Below, in pieces: positions 10,160-22,579 of a stretch of 64,000 bases of DNA (positions are counted from its first letter, which is position 1; every line of letters begins with the position of its first letter). Made by a program: the position numbers and the translations under genes. The stretch is from Welwitschia mirabilis (lineage: Eukaryota > Gnetophyta > Gnetopsida > Welwitschiales). The stretch is from contig JBOZIK010000001.1 in assembly GCA_051453625.1 (NCBI GenBank), positions 244,424,255 through 244,488,254 of the forward strand, given 5' to 3'. The notes beneath the pieces are model-generated. The model was not told where the DNA came from. It searched no databases and was given only the letters and a program-made list of their open reading frames with translations.

Positions 10160-11660
10160 TAGTAGGAAAATCATAGTCTATTTACTAAGTAACTAAAACA
10201 TTAGAAAGTCTTTAACTAAATTACATAATAAGTAAAGAGAGATTCTAATAGTAGTTTTTTAAATTTAAATCATATTTTATAAGTACCAAAACCATTGCCT
10301 TCATTGATCATTCCACTTTTATATACTTATTAGATAAGAAAGATTATAAAACTAAATTAATCAAATGGATTCTACTTTTATAAGAATTTAATTTTAAAAT
10401 TAACAATAAGGAAGATATAAAAAATATACCTATTAATCATCTATCTCATATTAAGCCTCACTCCTTATCTCATTTAGACTTGATTCCTACAAATGACTTA
10501 TTTCTTGACGAACATATTTTAACTTTACAAGCAAAAAACCTTAGTATGCTGATATAGCTAATTATCTTATCATTTGTAAATTATGCAATCATTAAAACAA
10601 TCAAGATAGAAAGTAGCTCTTGAATGAAGGAAATAAGTACTTTTGTTATGATTCTTATCTTTTCAAATACCACTCTAACCAAATAATTCATAGGTATATA
10701 TCACAATCTTACATTTTAAATATACTAAAATTTTAACATGAAGAAGTGTGTGGAGATTATATCTCTACTAAGAAAACTTCTTATAAACTCATTTAATTTA
10801 GACTTTATTGGACAACCCCTTTTCTAAGATGCTTATGAATACTATAAATGTTATAAGAAATCTTAATTCTTAAGAAGCATTAAAAAGAGAGATATGATGC
10901 TTCTTTTACCCATTCTTAAGATTAAACCATGTGATATTTGGTTATAAATATTGTTGAATCATTTTATTCATCTTTTGGATACTTATATATATTGGTTTGT
11001 GTATATTATATTACTAAGTGATATAAAGCTATCTATAATGAAATTGATTGTGCTAGAGTTATGAGGTTTCTAAAAAACATATGCTATCCAAATTTAACCA
11101 TTTTAAAGCTGTTGTTAGTGAAGTAGAAAATCATATTTGTAGTGGGATACTAAATAACTTAATGTCAAAATGAGGATAAGATCATATTCCTAATGACAAA
11201 TTAGTTCTTTATGACTTTATAGTTATGAGTTTGATTCTAGGAAGGGGAAAAAAATCTTTCAGTGAAAAAACAAAATCTTAATGAGAGAATGTCGATAGCC
11301 CATAATGTGGTGATACCTTATCACCCATAAACTAGTTATCAAGTAATGGTTTTGACTAAGAGTTAAAAAGGATTCTCTAGAAAGTAATGAAGTTACATAG
11401 GAAATATTACCCCCTTTACCTTAATGATGCTCTTTGATCCTCCTAGAATATCATCCTCCANNNNNNNNNNNNNNNNNNNNNNNNNNNNNNNNNNNNNNNN
11501 NNNNNNNNNNNNNNNNNNNNNNNNNNNNNNNNNNNNNNNNNNNNNNNNNNNNNNNNNNNNNNNNNNNNNNNNATCAAAATAAATTAGAAGAAATTATGAA
11601 TGAATCTTATGAAAATTGAAAATTCCACAAATAAAGAATGAACAAGCATATCCTTAGGGA
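10160..11660 (+). pseudogene. Ty3/gypsy pol fragment (RNase H to integrase), element D
   Basis: A decayed polyprotein on the plus strand. About 10,190-10,300 gives the end of RNase H (FFKFKSYFISTKTIAFIDHS, then LLDKKDYKTKLIKWILLL), followed by the linker (NHLSHIKPHS, DLFLDEHILTL). Integrase follows: the zinc-binding part near 10,737 (HEEVCGDYISTKKTSYKL), MMLLLPIL near 10,905, a damaged catalytic core near 11,050-11,170, IPYHP near 11,320, then after a 112-N gap (11,461-11,572) the C-terminal QNKLEEIMNESYEN. Many stops and frameshifts; the second catalytic Asp region has decayed. It would cut and join DNA ends during insertion if intact. It matches element B on the minus strand (33.8-34.2 kb) in the same linker, so D and B are one family. 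The 5' part (gag, protease, RT) is missing. Confidence 0.8.
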
Positions 11661-11866
11661 ATCTTTTAAACATAATAGCTAGGTTTAACTATATAATTAA
11701 ATGTTTTACCAATTTCTTATGAAACTCATATCTAAATGTATTGAATTATTTTAAGTTCTATAAGTATTTCCTCATAAGGCAATAAGTTTTTAATCCTTAA
11801 GAATAATTGTTCTTTTAAGGTCGGTACCCAAAGACTTAAACATTTTCATAACTCTATCCCTATTAA

Positions 11867-12054
11867 TTATTACTTTGATCCTCTTCACTTAACATAGAAT
11901 AGAATACAAANNNNNNNNNNNNNNNNNNNNNNNNNNNNNNNNNNNNNNNNNNNNNNNNNNNNNNNNNNNNNNNNNNNNNNNNNNNNNNNNNNNNNNNNNN
12001 NNNNNNNNNNTTATTACTTTGATCCTCTTTACCTATGATTGAATAGAATACAAA
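11867..12054. other. 100-N gap (11911-12010) with duplicated flanks
   Basis: 11,867-11,910 and 12,011-12,054 are the same 44 bases (TTATTACTTTGATCCTCTT...) with a few differences. Same unmerged-contig pattern. Confidence 0.75.
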
Positions 12055-12329
12055 ATAAATAAATTAAAAAAATAAAAATAAATGTTATTGAAGACATTAA
12101 ATTTTGGTAGTGTTAGATTTTGGGATTTATTCTTAGCTAAAACCTATAAATATGATAAGTATGTGGATCACTTAGTTCATCACGTAAGACTTCAAGCTCT
12201 TAGGTAACTCCAGTACTTATTTGATTAGCGAATTGAATGAATGAACTCTTAAGTAAATAGCTTAACTCTTATTATGCACACAATACTACATATTCTATAT
12301 ATACTTGGATGTGGTTATAATATTAGATG

Positions 12330-13440
12330 AATTTATAATAATTCTAATAAATGTGAGATTTTATACTCTAAAGTTATATCTAAAGAACTTTGTGTAATAT
12401 ATGAAAAGAGAGAGATAAAAAGAGAGAGATATAAATAGACAAAGAAGCAGAGAGGAAGTAAGGGTGAGTGAGAGAGAGATAGAGGAAAAAGTTCATTAAA
12501 AAAATGAAATGATGATATATTTATATGGGAAAGAAACACATTATATAATGGAAGACCTTCATGACACTAATTCATATTATTGGGAAGATATGCATAGTAT
12601 ATAACAAAGAATTTCATTATTATCTGGAAGAAACAAATTATATATGTTGAAGACCCTCATGTAAAATATATCTTAATTCAAAAAAAAATACATATATACA
12701 CATACATTCACACACAAAAGGTAAAAATAAGAAATTATATCTAATGAATACCTTTATGGTATGCATTCCTATTACGAGGAAGAGATACATTATATTTAGG
12801 AAACCTCTATTTTTATTAGGAAGGTATACATTACATAGATTAAAAACCTTCATATCATCATGACATTTTTATGAAATGATATATGTTCATATGGCTTTAT
12901 TGGGCACTACTCATGAAAACCAAATAACTAGTTCAAAACCATACTGATTATACTAGTTTTAAAAAATTAACACCTATGTAATCATCATTTAATATGTTGG
13001 ATGACTAATTGAATAGTATATAAAGACATAGATGTCTATGTATTCATGAGTATATTTTAAACCATAAGTGCAGATCCTTTATATCACCACATTTATGATT
13101 TGTTCTAGCTTGGATCTGATATATGAGATATTTTCATAATCTAAATCGAGTAACCTTCTCATTGATAAGGAAGTTGGGATGTTTAAATTTTGAATATGCA
13201 TAATAGTATTAGTTATGCATTTGGAAAAACTTTTTCTTCTTTTCAAAAAACCATTCTTTCATGTTTGTAATAGACCTATAAGGGTGAAGCACCAAATTTA
13301 AACTTATCATAACAATGTTCAAAATATTAGTTGAACTAAAGTGCTAGAATGTAAAGTTTTCTAAGTTCATCAGTATAATTAACTCATCATCCTAATTTTT
13401 AATGTTATGTTTTAGTAAAATAAAATCTCTTACTTAGCAA
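12330..13440 (+). mobile_element. 3' non-coding region of element D
   Basis: This block is an inverted match to 31,060-32,000, which lies at the same place (after integrase) in element B. Landmarks are GAAGTTGG(G/A)ATGTTTAAA near 13,170 and, reversed, near 31,350, and AATGTAAAGTT(T/A)TCTAAGTTCATCA near 13,350 and, reversed, near 31,110-31,135. It holds a degenerate tandem array of roughly 60-base units with GAAGAC(C/T)(T/C)TCATG motifs (12,543, 12,648, 12,848). The long stretch of GA and CT steps at 12,405-12,485 is a simple repeat inside it. No host gene. Confidence 0.7.
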
Positions 13441-13826
13441 TAAATACAATTTGAAGCCATACCTAATTGACAACATTATTAGTGATGTGCTTTAATGATT
13501 TAGATTGAATGCATTAAACTATATATAAGGTATAATTAATTATTCTATTAGATTTTTTATTATATATATAATTACAAGTTGACAAATTAAATGAGTTAAA
13601 ACCTTCTATGTAAAAGAGCATGCTAAAAAACTAAGACTTAATGTTAATTTTCCACTTGTTTTTCCATGGTTAAACTTGCCTTTTGAAATCCTATTTCTAG
13701 ATGTGAAGCTAAGTCTTATTTAGAAATCACACTTAAAAAACAAATATATATTTTAAACTTGATCTATGCCATCACAAACCTCAACCATTTGTTTCTTAAA
13801 TTTTATCAAAATCTAAGATTCATTAT

Positions 13827-14030
13827 TTTACTTATAGAAAATGTGCTTAAATCCTCACTATGTATTGAAGCTATCTATNNNNNNNNNNNNNNNNNNNNNN
13901 NNNNNNNNNNNNNNNNNNNNNNNNNNNNNNNNNNNNNNNNNNNNNNNNNNNNNNNNNNNNNNNNNNNNNNNNNNNNNNTTTACTTATAGAAAATGTTCTT
14001 AAATCCTCACTATGCATTGAAGCTATCTAT
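13827..14030. other. 100-N gap (13879-13978) with duplicated flanks
   Basis: 13,827-13,878 and 13,979-14,030 are the same 52 bases with two differences; only the right copy continues. Confidence 0.8.
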
Positions 14031-14039
14031 TCATAGTGG

Positions 14040-14440
14040 AGCCTTTATTATTCTAAGCCTGTCTAGATCTCACTAAGCCACATCTAATCATTCTCATCAA
14101 TGCTACAATTAAATACACTAATTCTATTATCCTTTCTCACTTAGTGTTCTTACCTAAGGCCACCATGTTAGGTAGATCCAAAGACTTTATTATAGAGAGG
14201 GAATTTAGATAGTTTCTATAATAGTATGTTACTATACATGTAGATAAGATGGATAAAAGAGAATAAGACTACTTGACATAAGTAACTGAAAGGATATACT
14301 TCTTAAGAGAAGTAAATGAGTTTTATGCCAACATGTTTCTACTATGTGAAGGTAAAGAGAAGGAAGGTTCAAGTAAGGAAGAGGAGGATCCATGGGTTTT
14401 ATTTATTATAATCTTAAGTATTAATATATTAATCACATTT
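14040..14440 (+). mobile_element. 3' region of element D, second part
   Basis: This part matches 18,120-18,510 in the same direction: a stretch with GTTTCTATAATAGTATG(T) near 14,212 aligns with GTTTCTACAATAGCATGCTA near 18,319, and neighbouring blocks align in order. It is the continuation of the family B 3' region and is used below to infer the insertion site of element A. Confidence 0.55.
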
Positions 14441-14930
14441 ACTTTGATTTCTAAAGCTTAAGATCTTTAAATTCTAGATTTTAATAATTTAAAAGAAGTT
14501 TTGAATACACTATGTGAAAAAACTGATGTACAATAAGTACCCAATAGAGCTACACTTCCTTGCAAGTAATTACTTAAGAATTAATTATAATTATTTTGGT
14601 TTATCAGTAAGAATGTGTGTCCTCCATCTCATATCTCTAATTCCTACTCTTATTTCCTAGATTTTGTTTCAATTATTCAAAATTAGAATAGATTTAATAT
14701 ATGTAAGTTCATATTCCCTGTCCTTAAAATAGAAATGAGAAGTATTAAAAAAAAATTTCTTCCCATAATTATAACTAATTTACTTTTATTTATTAATAAT
14801 AGTAAAATTCTCCATGTTGAGGGGGTGAAATTGAAAAGTTATAAATCACATTTAGAATAGGTAATTTACAAGAGCAAAGATTTATAGCCATCTAACTTGT
14901 ACTTAGTACAAATAGGATAATCTAAGGATT

Positions 14931-14968
14931 AAAAAAGAAGAAGAAGAAAAGGAGGAGGGGAAGAAGCA
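14931..14968 (+). repeat. Polypurine run
   Basis: About 38 purines in a row (AAAAAAGAAGAAGAAGAAAA, then GGAGGAGGGGAAGAAG). A polypurine tract primes plus-strand synthesis just upstream of the 3' LTR in LTR elements. Here the recognised LTR starts about 900 bases later, so a role is uncertain. Confidence 0.5.
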
Positions 14969-15904
14969 AATATCATTACCATCTTCATCTTAATAGAGGT
15001 CAACAACTCCAACTTCTAATTCCTCCTAAAAGGAAAGAGAGTTCAGTAAAATAGTACATAGGAGAAAAAAGAACTAGATTAGACTTTTGAGAAAAATTAA
15101 AAGAAACCATAGGAAGTTAATGCATAAATTTAATAAGATTTAGAGAAGCCTTACCTAGGGGAAGAATAGGAGGCCTTCTTCTATTTTTATGTGTACCTCC
15201 TTCCTTTTTCTCTCTCTCTCTTTTCTATTTATCTTCTTATTTCTACTTCATATATGTATTATCCTAAGTACTAAAAATATATGTTCTACTTTCTTTGCCA
15301 TATGATTTTATGTGCTATTTTCTAATTCCTAGATTACTTTAGACATTTACTAATTAGAGAGTGTTGGAATTACAATTATTTTTTTCTTAAATTTTTTTGA
15401 AAATCAATTTAGTTATGCATAAAATCATACATTTTATTTACATGAAAATTTTTTCAAACTAAAAAATTGCAAATGAAATAGAACTTTTGAGATGAAAATT
15501 TTTTAAGCTTATAATTTTTTTTTTCAAATTAATTTTTTTTAATATGTGAAATATATATGATTAATGATCAAGATTTTTCAGCTCTTGATTCACATAATTT
15601 CAATTATGAATGTGGTACTTAGAAAATCTTTTAATTATTAAATAGCCTTTATAACACCATGTTATTTAAAATTTGCTAAGGAACTAGTAAATGGCTTGTG
15701 AAAGGTTGTTTTTACACTTGAATCTTTACATGTTTAGCGATCAACTTTAGTGAAACAAGGCTTTAAAAACCTTATTAGTAGCTAAATTATTATAATGATG
15801 TTTTATCCATTAATTTTTAAAATTATTATTATGAAGGATTAAATTTTGATATTTTATTTATAGGTTATCCTTAGCTAACTAAAATTTATTAAATCTAATT
15901 TAAT
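14969..15904. other. AT-rich stretch with CT microsatellite
   Basis: A CT-rich simple repeat lies at about 15,205-15,230. Otherwise AT-rich DNA with no motif I can name, between the 3' region and the LTR of element D. Confidence 0.5.
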
Positions 15905-16690
15905 CACCAGCATCATCAGTATTTTGGGGTTAAATGAGTCTTATAAAGGATGGAGGGATAAATAGATGATAAATTGATAGATTAACCTTACAACCTACTG
16001 CTAAACTAGTTCATACAGACTAAGGGCTATATATCTATGCCCTACTACCTAAGAAGATCCATCACTACCCATCTATTGATAATGAGTACATACTAGTGGA
16101 CATCTACAATTCTAAAAAAAGTTATATAACTAGAGCCTACCTTAAGGCCAAATCATCTAAGAATTAATATTTCATTCATTCTTAGAGATCATTTAGCTTA
16201 AAATCCTCTATCGTGAGAGCTTTTATTTCATTCATCCATTGAAACTCTATTATTCTAGATCTAGATTTCCTATGGCTATAATAAGGGTTTTTTTCATCAT
16301 AAGATTCATAGTTTTTTAATTTTCCACTTCATAGATATGAGGAAAAGCTTGACTCATGAGGTATCTATCTTACTAAGTTCTAATACATAGCTTGTACTAA
16401 TTTGGTGTTTTCATTAGTGTTTACATCATTGTGAATGCACTTTAATCTGTGATTAAATTTTATTTTATTCTTCCTCTATCGTTAGAGCTTATTATAAATG
16501 TTATTTTATATTTCTTTCTTAGATTTATTCATTTAATTATTTATTAGATTTAGATGATTATTATGTTAATTTATAACATTTTTTAGGATATCATATGTTT
16601 CCTGCATTTCATTATAGGATATAATATTTCTAATATTTCTTTTAAAATATGCAATGAATAATTTATTGGTTTTCTACAATTGTAAGTTAT
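15905..16690 (+). mobile_element. LTR of element D, first part (B1)
   Basis: Matches, inverted, the LTR of element B (about 40,600 down to 39,830). Landmarks: a TATA-like GTTATATAACTAGAGCCTAC at 16,121 against the minus-strand GGCTATATAAGTAGAGCCTA near 40,397; GATTAAATTTTATTTTATTC at 16,451 against minus-strand 40,085; TTTCTTTCTTAGAT near 16,509 against 39,990. The match stops at about 16,690, after which sequence of the other family (A) follows, so this LTR is a chimera. Confidence 0.7.
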
Positions 16691-16694
16691 ATTA

Positions 16695-17764
16695 TAGAGT
16701 CAAGTGTTGGTATTGTCATAAGAATCTCTTCTAATTGTAAAAGAAAACAAACCATCCTACCAAATGTTATTATTATGTAATTGTACACATAACGCTATAA
16801 GCCAAAAGGTTGTAATCACCTCTTACTCCTATCTCTCCATATAAAAGATTCTTAAACCCTTAATTATATAAGTTTTTACTTTGAAGAATTATAAAATCTT
16901 AGAGGGTAAATTGATATGGCTTTCTAAGTAATTCTTTGAGGGAGTGAGCTAGTATTTAAGGATTGTTAAGGAGCTCTTCTACCATCTTTCTTCTACTTAT
17001 AAAGTGCTTTTATTTTTGTAATACATAGTTTATTACCTTTTATTTAAAATCATGAGTTATTTTATATTTGGAATATTTAGAAAGTAGCTTAATCGTTAAA
17101 TCTCTAGCACATTTGCATGAGCTCTTTTAATACTTAATCTAAGTCTTTTAACTTATTAGATTTTAAGTGCTTAGGATTCTTACTTTCTATTATTATTTGA
17201 CATTTAAAAGATCAAGTGGTAATTAAGTTCATCATTTCTCATATGGTGAATGAGATTATGTTATCATGATCTGAGCCAAAACACTTAATAGTTTTAGATG
17301 TGTTATAAGAAGGCATTGGACAACATTGGAGTGAAGAATTATTTGGGAATGAATTAGTGATACCTTAAAGCTAATTTTATTTCCTCTTCTCTCAAGTTGA
17401 AGTTTCAACTTAAACTTTGAAAATTACCTCTTTGTCCTCTTTTCTTTTCTTAACTTTTATAACTTGCATTAAGTTTAAGTTAGTGCAATTCTAAACTAAT
17501 ACCCAAGTTATTTCTAAGAAAGNNNNNNNNNNNNNNNNNNNNNNNNNNNNNNNNNNNNNNNNNNNNNNNNNNNNNNNNNNNNNNNNNNNNNNNNNNNNNN
17601 NNNNNNNNNNNNNNNNNNNNNNTCTTTTTTTTTCTTAACTTTTGAACTTGCATTAAGTTTAAGTTAGTGCAATTCTAAACTAATACCCAAGTTATTCCTA
17701 AGAAAGAATAATAACTAGGTGTGAACTTAGTTTTAAATCTAGACTTTGTAAAACAATGAACACA
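16695..17764 (+). mobile_element. Inverted second part of the 3' LTR of element A (A2)
   Basis: Matches, inverted, 29,446-30,590 of the 5' LTR of element A. Landmarks: CATAAGAATCTCTTC at 16,718; CTCCATATAAAAGATTCTTAAACCC at 16,836 against the TATA box at 30,433; GATTATGTTATCATGATCTGAGCCAAAACACTT at 17,250 against 30,020-30,055; the end AAAACAATGAACACA (17,750-17,764) against the LTR end next to the primer site at 29,446. The first 460 bases of the LTR are missing here and lie at 18,790-19,256 on the other strand. Confidence 0.75.
17438..17710. other. 100-N gap (17523-17622) with duplicated flanks
   Basis: About 85 bases ending CTAAGAAAG at 17,522 recur at 17,623-17,706; only the right copy continues. 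Confidence 0.8.
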
Positions 17765-18505
17765 TCTCTAAGAAATAAATACAATTTTAACAACATCATA
17801 AATCAAATATTTTAATGTCTTAGATTGGATATGTGAAATTAAGTTATTATATCACTAATTACTTAGCCTAGTAATTATAATGTTACCTCATTTTTAAACT
17901 TAAGATTCTCATTCATTTTTTTAATTTCAATTTTTCTTCTAAAATTATAACATCTGATGCAAATACAAGTTTTACCTAAAATAACACATTAAGAAATATA
18001 AATCTAAATTTTAGATTTAATTCATCTTCTTACAAATCTTAAGTGTTAATTTTAAAAATTCATCAAGGGTCAAGATTCATCCTTTCATTCATAAATATAG
18101 AGCTAGAATATTGATTATAAATTAAGGCTATTAATTCTAGAGTTAAACCCTTATCATTTTTCACTAAAATAGATTTATCAAACATTGTCTACCTAGATCA
18201 ACTAGTAACATTGTTATATTAACTAGAAATGCCATCTATTTTCACGCACTACTATTAGTTAAAATCGCTATGTCTAATAGATCTAAGGAGTTATATTGTG
18301 GATGAAACATTTCAAGAGTTTCTACAATAGCATGCTATTGTTTACATAGAAAAGATGAAGATAAGAGGATATCGTTACCTTAAGCAAAAAATTGAAAAAA
18401 CATATTTTATAAAAGAGATAAAAGAGTCCAGTAAAAAATGTTCCTATTAGATAAATACAATAAGAAAGAATAATTAGATAAAAAAGGGGATATTAATTTA
18501 TTATC
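17765..18505 (+). mobile_element. Family B 3' region beyond element A
   Basis: Begins directly at the end of LTR part A2. Its first bases (AAGAAATAAATACAATTTT) and next blocks align with 13,440-13,530 of element D (TTAGCAATAAATACAATTTG), and 18,120-18,505 aligns with 14,040-14,440. It therefore looks like the part of element B that continues on the far side of the inserted element A. Confidence 0.55.
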
Positions 18506-18790
18506 TTAATCTCTATTATAATTTATGATCTTTAAATCATTTACCATTACTATTAAAGTATAGGTAGTAGTTTGAAATAAATAAACTAGGAAACCTATTG
18601 TAGCACAATTTATCCTAATCATCATTCTCTCTTACCTTTCATAGAGGTATTTTAAATCTTGTAATGTTTGAGTAGAGCTTCAATTAAGGGTTTGAGTGTG
18701 AGGGTTTTGAAATGGATTGAAGGAGTGGTAAATTCAATGAAGTATATGTCTTTTTTTAAAATCAAGAACAATTAGAAATCAATCTATCTA
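18505..18790 (-). mobile_element. Second part of the element D LTR (B2), inverted
   Basis: Matches 39,480-39,790 in the same plus-strand reading, including AAATAAATAA(A/G)CT near 18,580, ATTTATCCTAATCATCATTCTCTCTTA near 18,611 and CAATCTATC near 18,780. Since 39,480-39,790 is the end part of a minus-strand LTR, this is also minus-strand LTR sequence, opposite to B1 at 15,905. Confidence 0.65.
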
Positions 18791-19256
18791 AGTAAAAAAC
18801 ATGCCAACTGTTGTCAATGCCATGTGTCCCCACCATCATCCTAATCAGCCCTATTAAATATCATGCTATAAATCCTCATCATCATTACCACATATCATTA
18901 AGAATGTGATTGATTTCTGGTGTGGAATTAGATTAAGTCCATAATTGCATTTAATCCAATTTTTCATGACAAGCCAGAAACATGAATCCAGAGAAAGTCT
19001 TATAGATAAGCCAGTGGTGTCAATAGTCTTGAATGATGATGTCAGCATTTTAGGTCTAATCATCTTTGTTTTTAAACATGTCTTTTAATTGAGCATAATT
19101 TACATGGAAATGTTATGAGTACATGGTAAGTTCCTAATTATTATGAAAATCAATAGAATACATGTTCTTATGATGACATTGATGATATTAATATCTTTCA
19201 ATAAGATTAACGAGTTATTTAACTTGATCATAATGTCAATTTTTTACATGTTAACA
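18790..19256 (-). mobile_element. First part of the 3' LTR of element A (A1)
   Basis: Matches 30,600-31,051 directly, with CCACCATCATCCTA, AATCCTCATCATCA and CTTGAATGATG landmarks, and ends in TACATGTTAACA exactly like the outer end of the 5' LTR. On the minus strand it starts TGTTAACA, an LTR start. The match breaks off at about 18,790, where B-type LTR sequence begins. Confidence 0.75.
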
Positions 19257-21239
19257 TGCTCCTAACTAGTCTTTTATTAGGGCCTTAGTTAAATGTTGAT
19301 AACAAAATGATTAAACATGGTAAAATTGTCAATGTTAAAAGTACTTAATTGTGCGAATGATATAACTTTAAAAATTTTATAACCATTTTTTTTGTAATTA
19401 AGGCATAAAAAATAAAAAATTTTATCATTAAAACTAGATGTCATATCCTCTAACCAAAATTCAACTTTATTCTTAAAGTTATGAGGTAAAAAACAGGAAT
19501 ACTTTTAAGAACATAACCCTTAGAAAGAATTGTGAAGAGTTATTTTATTAAAAACTATATAACTAAGCTAAGAGAAGGGAAAGAACTAACTACAATGAAA
19601 AGCTAACGAAAAGGAAAGATTAACTCTAGTGAAATAGTGGTAACTGGAAGGTATATTAATAAAAATAGTTTATTCATTAGGAGTTATTTCTCATGANNNN
19701 NNNNNNNNNNNNNNNNNNNNNNNNNNNNNNNNNNNNNNNNNNNNNNNNNNNNNNNNNNNNNNNNNNNNNNNNNNNNNNNNNNNNNNNNNNNNNNNNTAGT
19801 TCCTTAGTTAAATGTTGATAACAAAATGATTAAACATTGTAAAATTGTCAATGTTAAAAGTGCTTAATTGTGCGAATGTTATAACTTTAAAAATTTTATG
19901 ACCATTTTTTTTTAATTAAGGCATCAAAAATAAAAAAATTTTATCATTAAAACTATATGTCATATCCTTTAACCAAAATTCAACTTTATCCTTAAAGTTA
20001 TGTGGTAAAAAACATGAAGACTTTTAAGAACATAAGCCTTAGAAAGAATTGCAAAGAGTTCTTTTACTAAATACTATATAACTAAGCTAAGAGAAAGAAA
20101 AGAACTAACTACAATGAAAAGCTAAGGAAAAGGAAAAACTAACTATAGTAAAATAGTGGTAAGTGGAAGGTCTATTGATAAAAATAGTTTATGCTTTAGG
20201 AGTTATTTCTCATTAAAACGGATATGAAGTGAAGTAAAGTGTTGTGGAGTGAAATGGAGATGATAAATGCATCAAATGGACTAAATCATAAACTAGTGAA
20301 TAAATGAGTAAATCATCCTAAGTTAATAGCCTTTTATTTTAGTGTTGTCTGTAGTGAATCATGATATCAACCAAGCATAGTTTCAACTAAGGAACTTATA
20401 AAAATTCAATTAATTATTGCAAATCCTAAATATGAAGGTTAAGATACTATAGTTTATATAAAAGCTCTAATGTCCATCTTTGTCATTCCTTTATCTTTTT
20501 ATTTCTACCTTTGCATATTTTCTTGGTTTTAACCCTTTGAATCACATTGAGCATCCAATGTTATGACATTTTATACTAATAGAGTTAAACATGTTGTTTT
20601 ATGCAAAAATTAGTGCTGCATTGCCAATGAGTGTTTATAGCCCTAATGCAGTTGAACATGTCATAATTAAATTGTAAGAGCTACATTACTAGTAGGTGTT
20701 CATAACCCTAATGTAGTTAAATAAATCTAATTAAGTGATTAATGTTATATGCTTTTGGATAATAAATATGTTATTTTCTTTTGTTCATATTCCAATAGTT
20801 ATTTTTTAATGCACATTAGACAGTCATTGGCTCATTACCCTAATCAAGATAAATCTTATCCCCATCAAAGGATTTAGACTAAAGGAGTATATACAAAGGT
20901 AAATCCCACCTTTTCAGCTAAGTTTTTCCAAAAGTAAAGATCCTAAGTAAATGTTTTTTTAATCAATACACTCAAAATAAGCATACTTTTCCTTAAAAAC
21001 CCATAAGTAAACCTGATCTTAATCATTACTTAGGAGATAATGAGGTCTTTTATTATTTATTGTTATTTAAGGGCCTTTAACCTAGATTAGTAAGCCTCAT
21101 AAATTCATAAGTCATTGGAATAGGTGGATGATAGTATTTTAAGTATTATCTATTAACTTTAACTAATTAATGGTTTTTTGGATTTTCTATGAGAAATACG
21201 CCATGAGGCAGTAAGATCTTTCCACTTGATAACTAGTTT
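19257..21239 (-). mobile_element. 3' untranslated part of element A, with gap duplication
   Basis: Lies between the C-terminus of integrase and the 3' LTR on the minus strand. No coding motif is visible. 19,278-19,696 and 19,797-20,215 are the same sequence on either side of a 100-N gap (19,697-19,796), so about 420 bases are counted twice. A pair of related sentences near 20,615 and 20,680 (GCATTGCCAATGAGTGTTTATAGCCC, CATTACTAGTAGGTGTTCATAACCC) is a short internal repeat. Confidence 0.6.
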
Positions 21240-22412
21240 TCATAGAAAAAGATGTAAGTGTGAGTTATATGGTATAACTAGTTCTCTCTCCTTGAAAGTT
21301 TTCCTAAGGATATGTTGACTATGAAATTTTTTCATCCTCTTTTTACTTATCCTCATGTTTTCATATGCGTTATTTCTAATTTTGTATAATTCATTAACTT
21401 GTATGGCCCTATTTTTCCTTATAGCCTCTAAGTTTAAGTTCATGTTTTTTATCATTTAGTATGTTTTGTACTCACGTTCTATGGATAGATGACAGGATTT
21501 TTTGTAAACTAGTCTAAATGGTAACATTCCTAAAGGAGTTTTATAAGTAGTGTGATAGGCCCATAAAACATCATTAATATCAATGGACCAATCTTTTCAG
21601 ATTAAGTTAACTACCTTTTGTAGAATTTTCTTAATCTTCTTATTCATCACCTCAACTTAGCCACTAGTTTAGGGTGGTAAGGTGTTGCTACTTTATGAGT
21701 TACCCCATATTTAGTAAAAAGGTTATGAAATATTTTATTATAGAAATATCTTCTTCCATCACTAATTAAAACTTGTGAATAGTAAAATCATGTTAAGATA
21801 TTTTCCTTAAAGAATTTAATCACCATTTAAGCATCATTTGATTAACAAGCATAAGCCTCAACCATTTTGTTACATAGTCCACATAGATTAGAATGTACTG
21901 ATTCCCATTTCAAGATGGATAAGGGTCTTAAAAATCAATTCCTCAAATGTCAAAAGGTTTAATCATGAGAATGGGATTTAAGGGCATCATTTATTTTCAT
22001 GAACTAATTCCTAATTTTTAACAATTATTATAATATTTACAATAATAATAGGAGTCTTTAAAAACACAAGGCTAATAGAAACCAGAATGAAGGATTTTTT
22101 TAGTAGCTTTATTGGTTGACTAATAATCCTCACATGCCTCAGAATGGAAATTCTTAAGGATGTCATGGATTTCAATTTGGGGCACACATTTGTAAATGAC
22201 TTAGTATGGATAATATTCAAAAAGATAAGGGATATCCCAAAAGAAGTATTTGACTTATCTTAAGAATCTCTTTTTATCATTAAAATCCAATGAGAAGGAA
22301 TGATTTTGGATTCTAGGTAGTTGGTAATATCTGCAAATCAAGGTGAGTCCTTAACTAAAAAGAAATGTTCATCTAGGAAGGATTCATTAATGTAAAGGGA
22401 TGTTTGTGGATT
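21240..22412 (-). pseudogene. Ty3/gypsy integrase, element A
   Basis: Minus-strand integrase remnant that would insert the element's DNA copy. Reading downward from 22,412: linker (DEHFFLVKDSP), a zinc-binding segment at 22,011-22,220 with recognisable KLLKKSF and neighbouring His and Cys positions, the MPLNPI-like joint near 21,985 (CPLNPILM), a core start with GIDF and NQYILIYVDYVTKWL near 21,865-21,950, and the C-terminal segment at 21,240-21,455 (LNLEAIRKNRAIQVNELYK, then RLRLF-like HLHLFL). Stops interrupt it several times and frames shift between domains. It is followed by the 3' region and preceded by RNase H across a 167-N gap (22,413-22,579). Family: non-chromovirus Ty3/gypsy by the linker and the C-terminal sentence; this is by memory of the family. 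Confidence 0.85.
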
Positions 22413-22579
22413 NNNNNNNNNNNNNNNNNNNNNNNNNNNNNNNNNNNNNNNNNNNNNNNNNNNNNNNNNNNNNNNNNNNNNNNNNNNNNNNNNNNNNNNN
22501 NNNNNNNNNNNNNNNNNNNNNNNNNNNNNNNNNNNNNNNNNNNNNNNNNNNNNNNNNNNNNNNNNNNNNNNNNNNNNNN

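Noticed and set aside
10738-11460. Integrase text as a host transposase or host gene
   Set aside because: Order and wording match the Ty3/gypsy integrase of elements A and B, with multiple stops.
12405-12485. GA-rich stretch as a polypurine tract
   Set aside because: It is interrupted by T and lies far from an LTR start; a simple repeat explains it.
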